The notes under the pieces: generated by a model
What the model saw: only the letters and a program-made list of their open reading frames with translations
The model's database searches: none
What the model was told of the DNA's origin: nothing
Part shown: positions 54,119 through 63,872 of the stretch, one piece after another
How positions within the stretch are numbered: the first letter of the stretch is position 1
How the letters are laid out: each line of letters opens with the position of its first letter
Source: Bog-473 sp963704355
Lineage (GTDB): Bacteria; Actinomycetota; Acidimicrobiia; Acidimicrobiales; RAAP-2
Length of the DNA: 64,000 nt
Assembly: GCA_963704355.1 (NCBI GenBank)
Contig: OY969891.1
Coordinates: 2,728,001 to 2,792,000, forward strand
Direction of reading: 5' to 3'
Translations under genes and position numbers: made by a program

Positions 54119-54777
54119 CGGGCCCATCGACGGGGTCGGGTCCGCTCGTCGGCGTCCTCGATCTGCAGGGCGACGTGCGCGAGCATCTCGTCGCGCTCTC
54201 CGACGTCGGCTGCGTGGGACGTCCGGTGAAGCGACCGGCCGACCTCGAGGGACTGAGCGGGCTGATCCTGCCCGGCGGCGAGTCGACGACGCTGTCGATG
54301 CTCTTGTCGTCCACCGGGCTCTACGAGCCCATCGCCGAGCGCTTGGCGTCCTCCTCCGAAGGCACCGGTTGGCCCGTCTTCGGCACCTGCGCCGGCCTGA
54401 TCCTGCTCGCCCGCGAGGTGCTCGACGGACGAGCGGACCAGCGCCATTTCGGGGTCCTCGACGCCGTGGTGCGGCGCAACGGCTACGGCCGCCAGGCGCA
54501 GTCGTTCCAGGCGGACCTCGTCTTCGGCTCGGGAGAGAGCCCGCCGCTGCCGACCGTGTTCATCCGGGCGCCGCTCGTCGTGTCGGTCGGTGACGACGTC
54601 GAGGTGCTGGCGACGCTCGACGGCGCGCCGGTGCTCGTCCGCGAAGGTCAGATCCTGGCCGCTGCGTTCCACCCCGAACTGACCCCGGACCGGCGGGTGC
54701 ACCGTGTCTTCGCTCAGATGTGCGGGGCGAGCGACGGCGCCGGCCGTGACCGCGTCGGGCTCTTCGGCGACCGCTAA
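54112..54777 (+). CDS. pdxT: PLP synthase glutaminase subunit PdxT
   Basis: The 221-aa glutamine amidotransferase starts at GTG 54112, overlapping pdxS by 7 nt. It has GVLDLQGDVREH, LILPGGEST, the nucleophile Cys in FGTCAGLILLA and the catalytic His-Glu in FHPEL. It supplies ammonia to PdxS in the PLP synthase complex. Confidence 0.95.
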   Translation: MVAGPSTGSGPLVGVLDLQGDVREHLVALSDVGCVGRPVKRPADLEGLSGLILPGGESTTLSMLLSSTGLYEPIAERLASSSEGTGWPVFGTCAGLILLAREVLDGRADQRHFGVLDAVVRRNGYGRQAQSFQADLVFGSGESPPLPTVFIRAPLVVSVGDDVEVLATLDGAPVLVREGQILAAAFHPELTPDRRVHRVFAQMCGASDGAGRDRVGLFGDR

Positions 54778-54791
54778 GCGCTGAGCCACCC

Positions 54792-55655
54792 GTGCGGCGC
54801 TACATCCTGACCGTCAATTGCCCGGACCGGGTGGGCATCGTGGCCGCGGTGACCGGGCTGATCGCCGGACAGGGCGGGTCGGTCTTGGAGGCGGCCCAAC
54901 ACGGTGACCTCGGGACGGGGCAGTTCTTCCTGCGGATCGAGATCGTCGCCGACAGCCTCCCGGCGGGGTTCGGGCCGGCCGAGCTCGCCGCCGCCTTCGA
55001 GCCCGTGGCGCGCGACTTCCACATGGACTGGCACCTGAGCGACACCGACGTGCGCAAGCGGGTCGCGCTGTTCGTGAGCAAGGAGGACCACTGCCTGGCC
55101 GACCTGCTCTACCGGTGGCGGGCCGGGGAGTTGGAGTGCGACATCCCCTGCGTCGTGTCCAACCACGAGGACCTGCGCGGGTTAGTCGAGTGGCACGGCG
55201 TCAGATTCCGATGGGTGCCGGTCGGGGCGGAGCCGTCGGACAAGCAGGCGGCGTTCGAGGAGATGTCGATCATGCTCGAGGCGGAACGGATCGAGGTCGT
55301 CGTGCTCGCCCGCTACATGCAGATATTGCCGGCGTTCTTCTGCGAGGGCCGGGAGGGGCGCATCATCAACATCCATCACTCGTTCCTGCCGTCGTTCGCC
55401 GGCGCCAAGCCGTACCACCAGGCCCACGAGCGCGGGGTCAAGCTGATCGGTGCCACGTGCCACTACGTGACGGCGGCGCTCGACGAGGGACCGATCATTG
55501 AGCAGGACACGCGGCGCATCGACCACGGCGACTCGGTCGACGAGCTGCGGCGTGTGGGCCGCGACGTCGAGCGGACGGTGCTGGCTCGGGGGCTGCGGTG
55601 GCACCTGGAGGACCGGGTGCTGATCAACGGCCACAAGACGGTCGTCTTCGAATAG
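54792..55655 (+). CDS. purU: Formyltetrahydrofolate deformylase
   Basis: The 287-aa protein starts at GTG 54792. An N-terminal ACT domain (1-80, TVNCPDRVGIVAAVTGLIAG) precedes a formyltransferase-like domain with the motif NIHHSFLPSFAGAKPY and DEGPIIEQD, as in PurU. It hydrolyses 10-formyl-THF to THF and formate, balancing one-carbon pools. Its last 43 codons are repeated downstream in a duplication. Confidence 0.95.
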   Translation: MRRYILTVNCPDRVGIVAAVTGLIAGQGGSVLEAAQHGDLGTGQFFLRIEIVADSLPAGFGPAELAAAFEPVARDFHMDWHLSDTDVRKRVALFVSKEDHCLADLLYRWRAGELECDIPCVVSNHEDLRGLVEWHGVRFRWVPVGAEPSDKQAAFEEMSIMLEAERIEVVVLARYMQILPAFFCEGREGRIINIHHSFLPSFAGAKPYHQAHERGVKLIGATCHYVTAALDEGPIIEQDTRRIDHGDSVDELRRVGRDVERTVLARGLRWHLEDRVLINGHKTVVFE

Positions 55656-55700
55656 GGCGGCGCCTGAAGGCGTCCCTGTTGGCGTGCCTCACGGCGTCCC

Positions 55701-55750
55701 GGTGATGTCTCCAGAAACCGTAAACGACCTTGTGAAGTGGTTCGGGAGGG
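55701..55750. repeat. Palindromic repeat copy 8
   Basis: The element reads ggtgatgtctccagaaaccg, taaacgacc, then ttgtgaagtggttcgggagg. It has the common 5' half of the family with a diverged loop and right arm. It lies 46 bp after the purU stop. Confidence 0.75.
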
Positions 55751-55771
55751 GTGGTCTCGAGCGCTTCGGCC

Positions 55772-55917
55772 CGGCGACTCGGTCAACGAGCTGCGCGGGC
55801 GCGGGTGACCGCGACGTCGAGCGGACGGTGCTGGCTCGGGGGCTGCGGTGGCACCTGGAGGACCGGGTGCTGATCAACGGACACAAGACGGTCGCCTTCC
55901 AATGGGGCGGCGCCTGA
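55772..55917 (+). pseudogene. Duplicated 3' fragment of purU
   Basis: After a 4-base insertion the frame reads DRDVERTVLARGLRWHLEDR and VLINGHKTVAFQWGGA, matching the end of PurU. It has no start, no ACT domain and no catalytic site. It is a remnant of the local duplication. Confidence 0.85.
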
Positions 55918-55950
55918 TGGCGTCCCTGTTGGCGTGCCTCACGGCGTCCC

Positions 55951-56000
55951 GGTGATGTCTCCAGAAACCGTAAACGACCTTGTGAAGTGTTTCGGGATGG
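55951..56000. repeat. Palindromic repeat copy 9
   Basis: Nearly identical to copy 8 (two differences in the right part: tgtttcgggatgg versus tggttcgggaggg). It is the second copy made by the purU 3' duplication and lies 126 bp before the start of the 20-repeat protein gene. Confidence 0.75.
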
Positions 56001-56054
56001 GTGGTCTCGAGCGCTTCCGCCCGCCCGACAGGGAGGTATTCGAGGGACACAACT

Positions 56055-56083
56055 TTGTCATCCAGTTGACACCCGGGTAGTCT
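56055..56083 (+). promoter_or_regulatory. Sigma-70-type promoter for the 20-repeat protein
   Basis: TTGTCA (56055-56060), a 17-bp spacer and TAGTCT (56078-56083) point right. Transcription would start near 56090, giving a leader of about 38 nt with GGAGGT before ATG 56128. Confidence 0.5.
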
Positions 56084-56127
56084 GCTGAGCGCGGCCTGAG
56101 CGGCCGCATAGGCGGAGGTTGGGCGGG

Positions 56128-59100
56128 ATGAGGCGGATCTCTTTACTCGCGGCTGTCGCTCTGTGTGTGGCGCCGATCGTGGGCAGTCTTGCGGTGGCAT
56201 CGCCTGCCGCCCCGGCGACGGCGGGTGAGTCGATCAGCGGCGCGGTGACGAACGCGTCGAGCACGGCGGTCTCGGGCATCTGCGTGCAGGCGTTCCCCTC
56301 GGGCTCGACGACTTCCTCCGGTGCCGCGACAACGGCTTCGGACGGCACCTACACCATCTCGGGCCTGGCGGCGGGCTCCTACGACGTGGAGTTCACGAAC
56401 GGCTGCGGGAACACGGCCACGTATCTCACGCAGTGGTACGACGACGCAACCAGTCAGAGCAGCGCGACGGCCGTCACGGTGACCGCAACGAAGGGCGCCA
56501 CCGGGGTCGGCGCCACCCTGGTCGTCGGAGGGGCCGTGACCGGCACGGTCACCGACACATCCAGCAGCGCGCTCGCCGGGATCTGCGTCGATGCCTACGC
56601 CACCACCGCACCGAACACGGCGGTCGCTTCCGCGACCACGGCGTCCGACGGGACCTACTCGCTGTCGCCGCTGCCCGCAGCGAACTACTACGTCGAGTTC
56701 TCGGACGGCTGCGGGGACACCGGGGGCTATCTGACCCAGTGGTACAGCGGCGCGCATACCGAGACGTCGGGGACGGCAGTCGCGGTGACCGCGGGATCGA
56801 CGACGTCAGGCATCAACGCCGCCATGGTCGAAGGCGCCACCATCAGCGGCACGGTGACGAGCGGTTCGAGCGGCGTATCGGGTATCTGCGTCGACGCCTT
56901 CGTCTCGGTCGGTCAGAACTATGTCAGTGGGTTCGCCACGACCGGCACGGGAGGCACCTACTCGATAGTCGGCCTGGCCACCGGCTCCTACTACGTCGAG
57001 TTCGATGACGGCTGTGGCCAGACGGGGACGTACGCGTCGCAGTGGTACCCCGATGCACCCACCGAGGGGGACGCGACTGCGGTCGTCGCGACGGCGGGTC
57101 TGACCAGCTCGGGCATTGACGCAGCGCTCGTGGCCACCCAGGCCGGGACCGGGTCCATATCGGGGACGGTGACCGACGCGGCCTCGAAAACGGCGTTGGC
57201 AGGCATTTGCGTCTACGCCGACCCCAGATCGGGAGCCGGAGCCGGATTTGGCAACACCGTCACCGCGTCGAACGGGACGTACACGATCAGCGGGCTCGCC
57301 GTAGGCACGTACGACGTGGAATTCGCCGACGGGTGTGGTTCCGCGGCGGGATACGCCGACCAGTGGTACAAGGACGCATCTACCGAGTCCTCGGCGACGC
57401 TGGTGACGGTCACCGCGAACAAGACCACGAGCGGCGTCAAAGCCGCCATGGTCCAAGGAGGGACGATCTCGGGCACGGTGACGAACGCGTCCTCGACAGC
57501 GCTCGAGGGTGTCTGCGTCGAGGCCAGCCTGGCCGGCGGGTCCACGACCGGCTCGTCGACGGCGTCGGACGGTACCTATTCCATTCAGGGCCTGACGCCG
57601 GGCAGCTACACGGTCGAGTTCGATCCCTGTGAGAGCGGTTCAACCTACGCGCCGCAGTGGTACGACGACGCCACGTCCGAGAGCGCGGCGACGCCAGTCG
57701 TCGTGTCGGCGGGCGGCACGACGGCGGACATCGATGCCTCCCTGGTCCAGGGGGGCGTCATCTCGGGCAAGGTCACCGGGGTGGCTGGAGGCGGCCTGAA
57801 GGGCATCTGCGTGGACGCGTACCCGGTGAGCTATGGCGGCAGCGGCTATGCGACCACGGCGGCCAACGGGACGTACACCATCTCGGGTCTGGCGGCCGGG
57901 AGCTACGACGTCGACTTCTCGACCACGAACTGCAGCACCGCCGGCAACTACATCGGCCAGTGGTACAACGATGCGCCGTCGGAGTCGCAGGCGACGTTGG
58001 TCAGCGTGACGGTCGGACAGACGTCGTCGGGCATCGACGCCACCCTCGTCAGAGGTGCGACGATCACCGGGACGGTGACCGATGCCGGCAACCACGACCT
58101 CTCCGGAATCTGCGTGACGGCCGACCCGACGAGCGGCTTCGAGTACCAGACGTACGAGACGACCACCGATGCCTACGGCACGTACGCGCTCACCCGCCTC
58201 CCCGCAGGCAGCTACGACATCGAATTCACGACGGGGAAAAGCTGCGGCAACACGGGGAACTACGCCGCCCAGTGGTACCAAGACGCCACGTCGCAATCCT
58301 CGGCGACTCCCGTGACGGTGACGGCCGGAACAACGACGTCGAGCATCGACGCGACCATGGCAGCCGGCGGCGCCGTCTCTGGAAAGGTGACGGCGTCGGG
58401 GAGCCCCCTCGGCGGCATCTGTGTCGACCTCGAGGGCGGTCCGACGCAGGCCTCAACGACCACTGCGGCCGACGGGACGTACTCGCTCGGGGGGCTGAGT
58501 TCAGGGACCTACGAGGTGGAGTTCAGCGCGGGAAGCTATTGCGGCAATAGCGGGAGTTACCTGACGCAGTGGTACAAGGGAGCATCCAGCGAGTCCGGCG
58601 CCACGCCGATCGCGGTCACCACCGGCCACACGACATCCGGCATCGACGCCGCCATGGTCCTCGGTGGCTCCATTTCGGGCACCGTCAAAGACACGTCGGG
58701 GGCGAAGCTCAGCGGCATCTGCGTCTACGCCGATGGTGGGCCGAGTTCGGCATCGGCCGAGACCGCGGCAGACGGGACCTACAGCCTGACCGGCCTCGCC
58801 CCGGGCAGCTACGACGTGGAGTTCACGCCGGGATGCGGAAGCAACGGCTATCAGACTCAGTGGTACAAGAAGGCCGCGACCGCGTCGGAGGCGACGCCCG
58901 TGAAGGTCACGGCGGGCGCCAACTCGACCAGCGTCAACGCGTCCTTGTCCGCGGGCGGGTCCATCTCCGGCACGGTGAAGAGCAAGTCCGGCACCTCGCT
59001 GGCTGGGATCTGCGTCGGCGTCTTGAACGGGCCTACGTACGAATCGGCGCAGGCTGTCACGGGGAGCAACGGCAAGTACACGATTCCGGGGCTCGCTCCG

Positions 59101-62100
59101 GGTAGCTACGACGTCACGTTCACGACGGGAAGCGCGTGCGGGAACACCGGGAACTATCTCACCGATTACTACAAGAACGCCACGAGCTCGCAGGACGCGA
59201 CCCCCGTCGAGGTGACGTCGGGCAACACGACGTCCGGCATCAACGCTTCCCTGCCGGTCGCGGGCAGCATCTCGGGGACGGTTGTCGACGCCAGTGATAC
59301 CGCGCTGAGCGACATTTGCGTCGAAGCCGGTGGTAAGTCGGCGACTACCGCGGCGAACGGGTCGTACACCATCACCGGGTTGACGAGCGGGAGCTACCAG
59401 GTGGAGTTCGCACCGGCCGAATGTGGATCGGATGCGGGATATGCCACGCAGTGGTACAAGGATTCATCGGCGCCCTCCGGTGCGACTTTGGTCGCGGTCG
59501 CCAACGGAAAGACGGCATCGGGCATCGATGCCACCTTGCTCGGCACCGGATCCATCTCGGGGACGGTGACCGGCCCTTCGAGCACCCTCCTGACGGGCAT
59601 CTGCGTGAGCGCGACGGCCCTCTCCACCGGAGCGGGCGCCTCGGTCGACACCGGGAGCGGAGGCACCTACACCCTCAGCGGCCTGAGCCCTGGGGCCTAC
59701 GCCATTGAGTTCTCTGCCAGCTCCTACTGCGGGAACGGAGGCAACTACCTCTCGCAGTGGTATCACGGCGCGTCCTCGGAGTCGACGGCGACCCCCGTCA
59801 CCGTCACGGCGGGCACGGTCACGCCGAACATCAACGCAACGCTGAAGCAGGGTGGCCAGATCAAGGGCATCGTGAAGGATGCATCAAGCTCGCCGCTCGC
59901 CGGCATCTGCGTCGACGCAGAGTACGGACCCGGCTCCGGATATGCCACCACCGCATCGGACGGTACCTACATCCTCTCGGGACTCCCCACCGGCAGCTAT
60001 GACGTCGAGTTCTACACGTGTGGAGGCTCTGCGTCCTACCCCTCTCAGTGGTACAAGGGCGCGACCAGCCTCGGTTCGGCGTCACCCGTGTCCGTCACGG
60101 ACGCGAAGACCACCTCCGGAATTGACGCAACGTTCCCGGCGACCGGTTCGATCTCGGGGACCGTGACCGACAGCTCGGCGGCCGGTCTCTCCGGGATCTG
60201 CGTCGGTCTGTTTCAGTCGGGCGGGACGGAGATTGACGAAGTGATCACCTCCTCGAGCGGCGGCTACAGCTTCAGCGGTATCGAGGCAGGCAAGTACCGG
60301 GTCGCGTTCAACGTGCTCGACGCTCCCTACTACTGCGACAGCGCATCGAATTACCTCGGGAAGTGGTACAAGAACGCACAGACCCAGGCCACGGCCACGG
60401 TGGTCACCCTGGCGGGTGGCGCCACGGTGACCGGCATCGATGTGACCTTGAGCCCTGCCGGGTCCTTGACCGGGAAGGTCACGAATGCTGCGACGGGTCG
60501 CGGGCTCGTCGGAGTATGTGTCGAGGCTTCGAGTGGTGTTGGTGGCGTGGAGCAGGAATCGGAGACGTCGGCTACCGGGTCGTACACGATCAGCCGGCTG
60601 CCGAGTGGCTCCTATCAGGTGTCGTTCGACGGGAACTGCGGGAACGGCGGAAACTTCGCTCCCCAGTGGTACAAGGCCGCGAGTACTGCGGCGAGCGCCA
60701 CACCGGTCGCCGTGAGGGCAGGGACCACCAAGACCGGCGTCAACGCCGCGCTCACCGCAGGAGGGGTGATCACAGGGACGGTGACCAACTCGGCCGGTCA
60801 TCCGCTGGCCCGCGGTTGCGTTTTCGTCATCGGCGCTGCGGGCAACGCGTCATCGTCGACCGCGGCCGACGGGACCTATTCGGTGTCGGGACTCGCCACC
60901 GGCACCTACGACGTCGAATTCTTCTCCAGCTCCTACTGCTTCGGACAGTCGCTCTGGTACGGCGGTGCCTCGACCCAACCCGGCGCCACCCCGGTCACGG
61001 TCACCGCCGGGACCACGACGTCAGGGATCAACGGATCGTTCCCCTCGGCCTCGGTGGGCAGTGGTGCGATCTCCGGCAAGGTGACCAACGGTTCCGCCGC
61101 GCCGGTCGCTGGAATCTGCGTGTACATCACTGGCGTTTCGTCCTATGGCCTGTACGGGTACACCGAGACGGCGACCAATGGGACCTATTCGGTCGCGGGG
61201 CTCGAAGCAGGCATGTACACCGTCGAGTTCTACTCCGGCTGTGGCAGTACGAAGGCCTACGCAGCCCAGTACTACAAGGACGCACCGACCCAGAGCTCGG
61301 CAACTCCCGTCGTCGTCACGGCCGGCGCCACCACCCCCTCGGTCAACGCCAGGATGGCTCTGGCTGGGACGATCGAGGGATCGGTCACCGCCGGGACGAA
61401 ACCCGTCGCGGGCGTCTGCGTGGACGCCTATATCCACGGCACCTCGCAAATCGTCGGCTCGGGGTATACAGAGGCAAACGGCTCGTATTCCATCTCCGAC
61501 CTCCCCGCAGGTTCCTACGACGTCGAGTTCGCCGCCGAACGCTTCTGCAGCTCCGTCGTCGGCGACGCGACCCAGTGGTACGACAACGCGACGAGTCAGG
61601 CCGCAGGCACGCCCGTCGCGGTCACCGCGGGCAAGGTGACCACAGGGATCACGGCCTCGCTCGCCAAGGGTGGCGACATCACGGGCAGTGTCGGGATGGG
61701 CGGCCAACCGGTCGAAGACGGGTGCGTCTCGGCCTACCAGGCCGGGTCGTCGCTCGTCGTCGCGACGGCCAGCACGACCTTGGCCGGCACGTACCAGCTG
61801 ACGGGCCTGCCGACGGGCAGCTACGACGTGCAGTTCGGGTGCGGGCCCGGCAACGACGCCGTCCAGTGGTACAACGGCGCCGGGAACGAGAGCACGGCCA
61901 CGGCAGTGGCCGTGACCGCCGGGGCCACGACGTCGGGCATCTCCGCCACCCTGGTCGCGGCCGGTTCCGTCAGCGGTACCGTCGTGAGCACGACGAGCGC
62001 GCCCATGGGCGGCGTCTGCGTGAGCGCGTACGACCCGGGAAGCTCGCTCGTGGTCTCCTCCGCGAGGACGAACCCGGACGGCACCTACACGCTGAGCGGC

Positions 62101-62265
62101 TTGGCCACGTCCTCGTACGACATCGAGTTCGACCCGACCTGCGATGGTTCGCCGAGCGACCCGGGCGTGCAGTGGTACCAGGGAAAGACGTCCCAGGCGA
62201 CCGCCAATGCGGTGTCGGTCACGGCAGGGAGCACGAAATCCGGGATCGGGGCGACGCTGAGTTGA
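56128..62265 (+). CDS. Giant secreted protein with 20 Cys-containing CarboxypepD_reg/SdrD_B-like repeats
   Basis: The 2,045-aa product starts at ATG 56128 with GGAGGT eight bases upstream. A signal peptide (LLAAVALCVAPIVGSLAVAS) precedes 20 repeats averaging about 101 residues. Each follows the plan ISGTVTDASSxxLxGICVxA, ATTASDGTYTISGL, GSYDVEF, a second Cys (often GCGN), QWYxxATSxSxATPVxVTAG and TTSGIDAxL. This is the prealbumin-like fold of carboxypeptidase-regulatory or SdrD B-type modules. One Cys pair per module suggests disulphide-stabilised rods. There is no anchor motif or enzyme domain. It is probably an extracellular stalk or adhesin. Confidence 0.88.
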   Translation: MRRISLLAAVALCVAPIVGSLAVASPAAPATAGESISGAVTNASSTAVSGICVQAFPSGSTTSSGAATTASDGTYTISGLAAGSYDVEFTNGCGNTATYLTQWYDDATSQSSATAVTVTATKGATGVGATLVVGGAVTGTVTDTSSSALAGICVDAYATTAPNTAVASATTASDGTYSLSPLPAANYYVEFSDGCGDTGGYLTQWYSGAHTETSGTAVAVTAGSTTSGINAAMVEGATISGTVTSGSSGVSGICVDAFVSVGQNYVSGFATTGTGGTYSIVGLATGSYYVEFDDGCGQTGTYASQWYPDAPTEGDATAVVATAGLTSSGIDAALVATQAGTGSISGTVTDAASKTALAGICVYADPRSGAGAGFGNTVTASNGTYTISGLAVGTYDVEFADGCGSAAGYADQWYKDASTESSATLVTVTANKTTSGVKAAMVQGGTISGTVTNASSTALEGVCVEASLAGGSTTGSSTASDGTYSIQGLTPGSYTVEFDPCESGSTYAPQWYDDATSESAATPVVVSAGGTTADIDASLVQGGVISGKVTGVAGGGLKGICVDAYPVSYGGSGYATTAANGTYTISGLAAGSYDVDFSTTNCSTAGNYIGQWYNDAPSESQATLVSVTVGQTSSGIDATLVRGATITGTVTDAGNHDLSGICVTADPTSGFEYQTYETTTDAYGTYALTRLPAGSYDIEFTTGKSCGNTGNYAAQWYQDATSQSSATPVTVTAGTTTSSIDATMAAGGAVSGKVTASGSPLGGICVDLEGGPTQASTTTAADGTYSLGGLSSGTYEVEFSAGSYCGNSGSYLTQWYKGASSESGATPIAVTTGHTTSGIDAAMVLGGSISGTVKDTSGAKLSGICVYADGGPSSASAETAADGTYSLTGLAPGSYDVEFTPGCGSNGYQTQWYKKAATASEATPVKVTAGANSTSVNASLSAGGSISGTVKSKSGTSLAGICVGVLNGPTYESAQAVTGSNGKYTIPGLAPGSYDVTFTTGSACGNTGNYLTDYYKNATSSQDATPVEVTSGNTTSGINASLPVAGSISGTVVDASDTALSDICVEAGGKSATTAANGSYTITGLTSGSYQVEFAPAECGSDAGYATQWYKDSSAPSGATLVAVANGKTASGIDATLLGTGSISGTVTGPSSTLLTGICVSATALSTGAGASVDTGSGGTYTLSGLSPGAYAIEFSASSYCGNGGNYLSQWYHGASSESTATPVTVTAGTVTPNINATLKQGGQIKGIVKDASSSPLAGICVDAEYGPGSGYATTASDGTYILSGLPTGSYDVEFYTCGGSASYPSQWYKGATSLGSASPVSVTDAKTTSGIDATFPATGSISGTVTDSSAAGLSGICVGLFQSGGTEIDEVITSSSGGYSFSGIEAGKYRVAFNVLDAPYYCDSASNYLGKWYKNAQTQATATVVTLAGGATVTGIDVTLSPAGSLTGKVTNAATGRGLVGVCVEASSGVGGVEQESETSATGSYTISRLPSGSYQVSFDGNCGNGGNFAPQWYKAASTAASATPVAVRAGTTKTGVNAALTAGGVITGTVTNSAGHPLARGCVFVIGAAGNASSSTAADGTYSVSGLATGTYDVEFFSSSYCFGQSLWYGGASTQPGATPVTVTAGTTTSGINGSFPSASVGSGAISGKVTNGSAAPVAGICVYITGVSSYGLYGYTETATNGTYSVAGLEAGMYTVEFYSGCGSTKAYAAQYYKDAPTQSSATPVVVTAGATTPSVNARMALAGTIEGSVTAGTKPVAGVCVDAYIHGTSQIVGSGYTEANGSYSISDLPAGSYDVEFAAERFCSSVVGDATQWYDNATSQAAGTPVAVTAGKVTTGITASLAKGGDITGSVGMGGQPVEDGCVSAYQAGSSLVVATASTTLAGTYQLTGLPTGSYDVQFGCGPGNDAVQWYNGAGNESTATAVAVTAGATTSGISATLVAAGSVSGTVVSTTSAPMGGVCVSAYDPGSSLVVSSARTNPDGTYTLSGLATSSYDIEFDPTCDGSPSDPGVQWYQGKTSQATANAVSVTAGSTKSGIGATLS

Positions 62266-62312
62266 CGGGAGCTGGGCGACGCCTGGGGGCGGGTGCCTGA
62301 CGTGCCGACCCA

Positions 62313-63788
62313 TTGCCGGAGCACGTCCACGATCCTCGCCGTCTGCGGCGTATCCTGGCGCGCTTGGCGAAGCGTCCGGTCGTTCGCGCGGGTGACGCCG
62401 GCGAGCTGACTGTCGCCGTCACCGGGGATGGTGGTGCCACCACCGATCAGCCGGTCGGCGCCACCTGGGCCATCGTGCCGGTGGCGCTCGTCGTCGGCCT
62501 CACGGTCGCCGCGGTCTGGCAGAAGGGCGCGTTCTTTCCGACCGAGGCGGGCGTCGTGGCGATCGGGTCCCTCGTCGTCATCGCGATGAGCCTGATCATG
62601 CGGGCCGACCGGGAGGAGCTCCTCGTGGCGCTCGCCGTGGGCGCACTCACCGGTTGGTGGCTGATCAGCGGCGTCGTCCATCACCACGGCGGCTTCTTGC
62701 CCGAGGGGGCGAGCATGCTGGGCTTCCTGGCCGCGTTCCTGGCGCTGCGCAACCTACCGGAGCGCAGCCGGCCGGCCGCCGCTGCGGCCCTCGTGCTCAT
62801 CGGCGCCGTCTCCGGCGCGATCGGGCTCTGGGCCGTCGCCTTCCGCTCCTTCCCGCTCGCGATGCCGGCCCAGGGGCTGTGGCGCACCGCGACGACGCTC
62901 ACCTACTCGAACGCAGCGGGCGCGTTGTTCGCCCTGACCCTGCTGGTGGCCTTCGGCCTGGACCACCGGTCCCGCTGGCCCCGCGTGGCGGTGACCCTGT
63001 TGGTCGCCGCCCTCGTGGCCACGGAGAGCCGCGGCGCGTTGCTCGCCGTCGTCGTGGCGCTGCCGATCGTGCCATTGCGCCAGCTAGGCCGGGCTACCTG
63101 GTCGGTGCTGTTGGGCCTGGTCGCCGGGGCGGTGACCGTGGCGACGTGCAACGGGACGACACGGCAACCCGCGGCATTCGCCGCGGTGATCGTGGCCGCC
63201 GGCGTGGCCTGGTTCCTACCGCCGGCGCGGCGACCCCACTTCAGCCGGCGCCAGTTCGCCGGGATCGCCCTCCTGGCCGTCGCGCTGCTGGGGCTCGCGG
63301 CGTTGGCACTGCACACGCCGATCTCGCTACGGCTCCAGACCGGCAGCAGCGACGACCGCAGCCGGGAATGGACGGCGGCGGTCGACCAGTGGCGCAGCGC
63401 CCCCTTCATCGGCGTCGGCCCCGACGTCCTCCTGCATCTCGATACGTCGCCGCCGTCCTACGACCGCTTCGCCCACAACGAGTACCTGCAGATCCTGGCG
63501 GACGGGGGCGTGGTGGGAATCGTGCTGTTGGGGGCATCGGGGGCAGCCGTGGCCTTCGCGACGCACCGCCGCAACGTCGCCACGTCGTGCGCCACTGCGG
63601 CGGTGGTCGCCTTCGCGGTTGCCGCCGCACTCGATTTCGACTGGCACCTCCCCGCCCTGGCCCTGGTCGGGGGTTGGGCCGCCGGGATGGCCGGACCGAG
63701 GATGTCGAGCGTGGGCGAGGCGGCGGCGCCGGGGAGGCTCGGGGAGGCGCCCGATGTCTCCCAAAACCCTAATGGTCTCTGTTTATAG
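62313..63788 (+). CDS. Wzy/O-antigen-ligase-like polymerase
   Basis: The 491-aa frame starts at TTG 62313 with no clear ribosome-binding site; a start further downstream is possible. It has about 11 helices and the Wzy_C features SREWTAAVDQWRSAPFIGVG and FAHNEYLQILADGGVVGIVL. Such proteins polymerise or ligate lipid-linked glycans outside the membrane. The last codons (DVSQNPNGLCL, stop) lie inside palindromic repeat copy 10, so the repeat supplies the C-terminus. Confidence 0.85.
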   Translation: MPEHVHDPRRLRRILARLAKRPVVRAGDAGELTVAVTGDGGATTDQPVGATWAIVPVALVVGLTVAAVWQKGAFFPTEAGVVAIGSLVVIAMSLIMRADREELLVALAVGALTGWWLISGVVHHHGGFLPEGASMLGFLAAFLALRNLPERSRPAAAAALVLIGAVSGAIGLWAVAFRSFPLAMPAQGLWRTATTLTYSNAAGALFALTLLVAFGLDHRSRWPRVAVTLLVAALVATESRGALLAVVVALPIVPLRQLGRATWSVLLGLVAGAVTVATCNGTTRQPAAFAAVIVAAGVAWFLPPARRPHFSRRQFAGIALLAVALLGLAALALHTPISLRLQTGSSDDRSREWTAAVDQWRSAPFIGVGPDVLLHLDTSPPSYDRFAHNEYLQILADGGVVGIVLLGASGAAVAFATHRRNVATSCATAAVVAFAVAAALDFDWHLPALALVGGWAAGMAGPRMSSVGEAAAPGRLGEAPDVSQNPNGLCL

Positions 63789-63799
63789 TTTTCGGATAC
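63753..63799. repeat. Palindromic repeat copy 10
   Basis: Reads gatgtctcccaaaacccta, atggtctctg, then tttatagttttcggatacat. The arms CCxAAAAC and GTTTTCGG pair, and the outer GATGT/ACATC pair too. It overlaps the end of the Wzy-like gene and lies between it and a convergent hydrolase gene. Confidence 0.8.
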
Positions 63800-63872
63800 A
63801 TCGCCAAGCTCGGCAAAGGCCTGCGGACGCGGTCCAAAGCGCGGGCACACGCCCGGGGCCCACGCCCGGGCC

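Larger units (their letters stand above)
55526..56021. repeat. Tandem duplication of the purU 3' end plus palindromic repeat
   Basis: Unit one (55526-55771) and unit two (55772-56021) are about 246-250 bp long and nearly identical. Each contains the end of purU, the spacer gcgtccctgttggcgtgcct and a palindromic element. The second copy has a 4-base insertion (near 55790-55806) and several substitutions, so it is older than a recent artefact. Confidence 0.92.
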
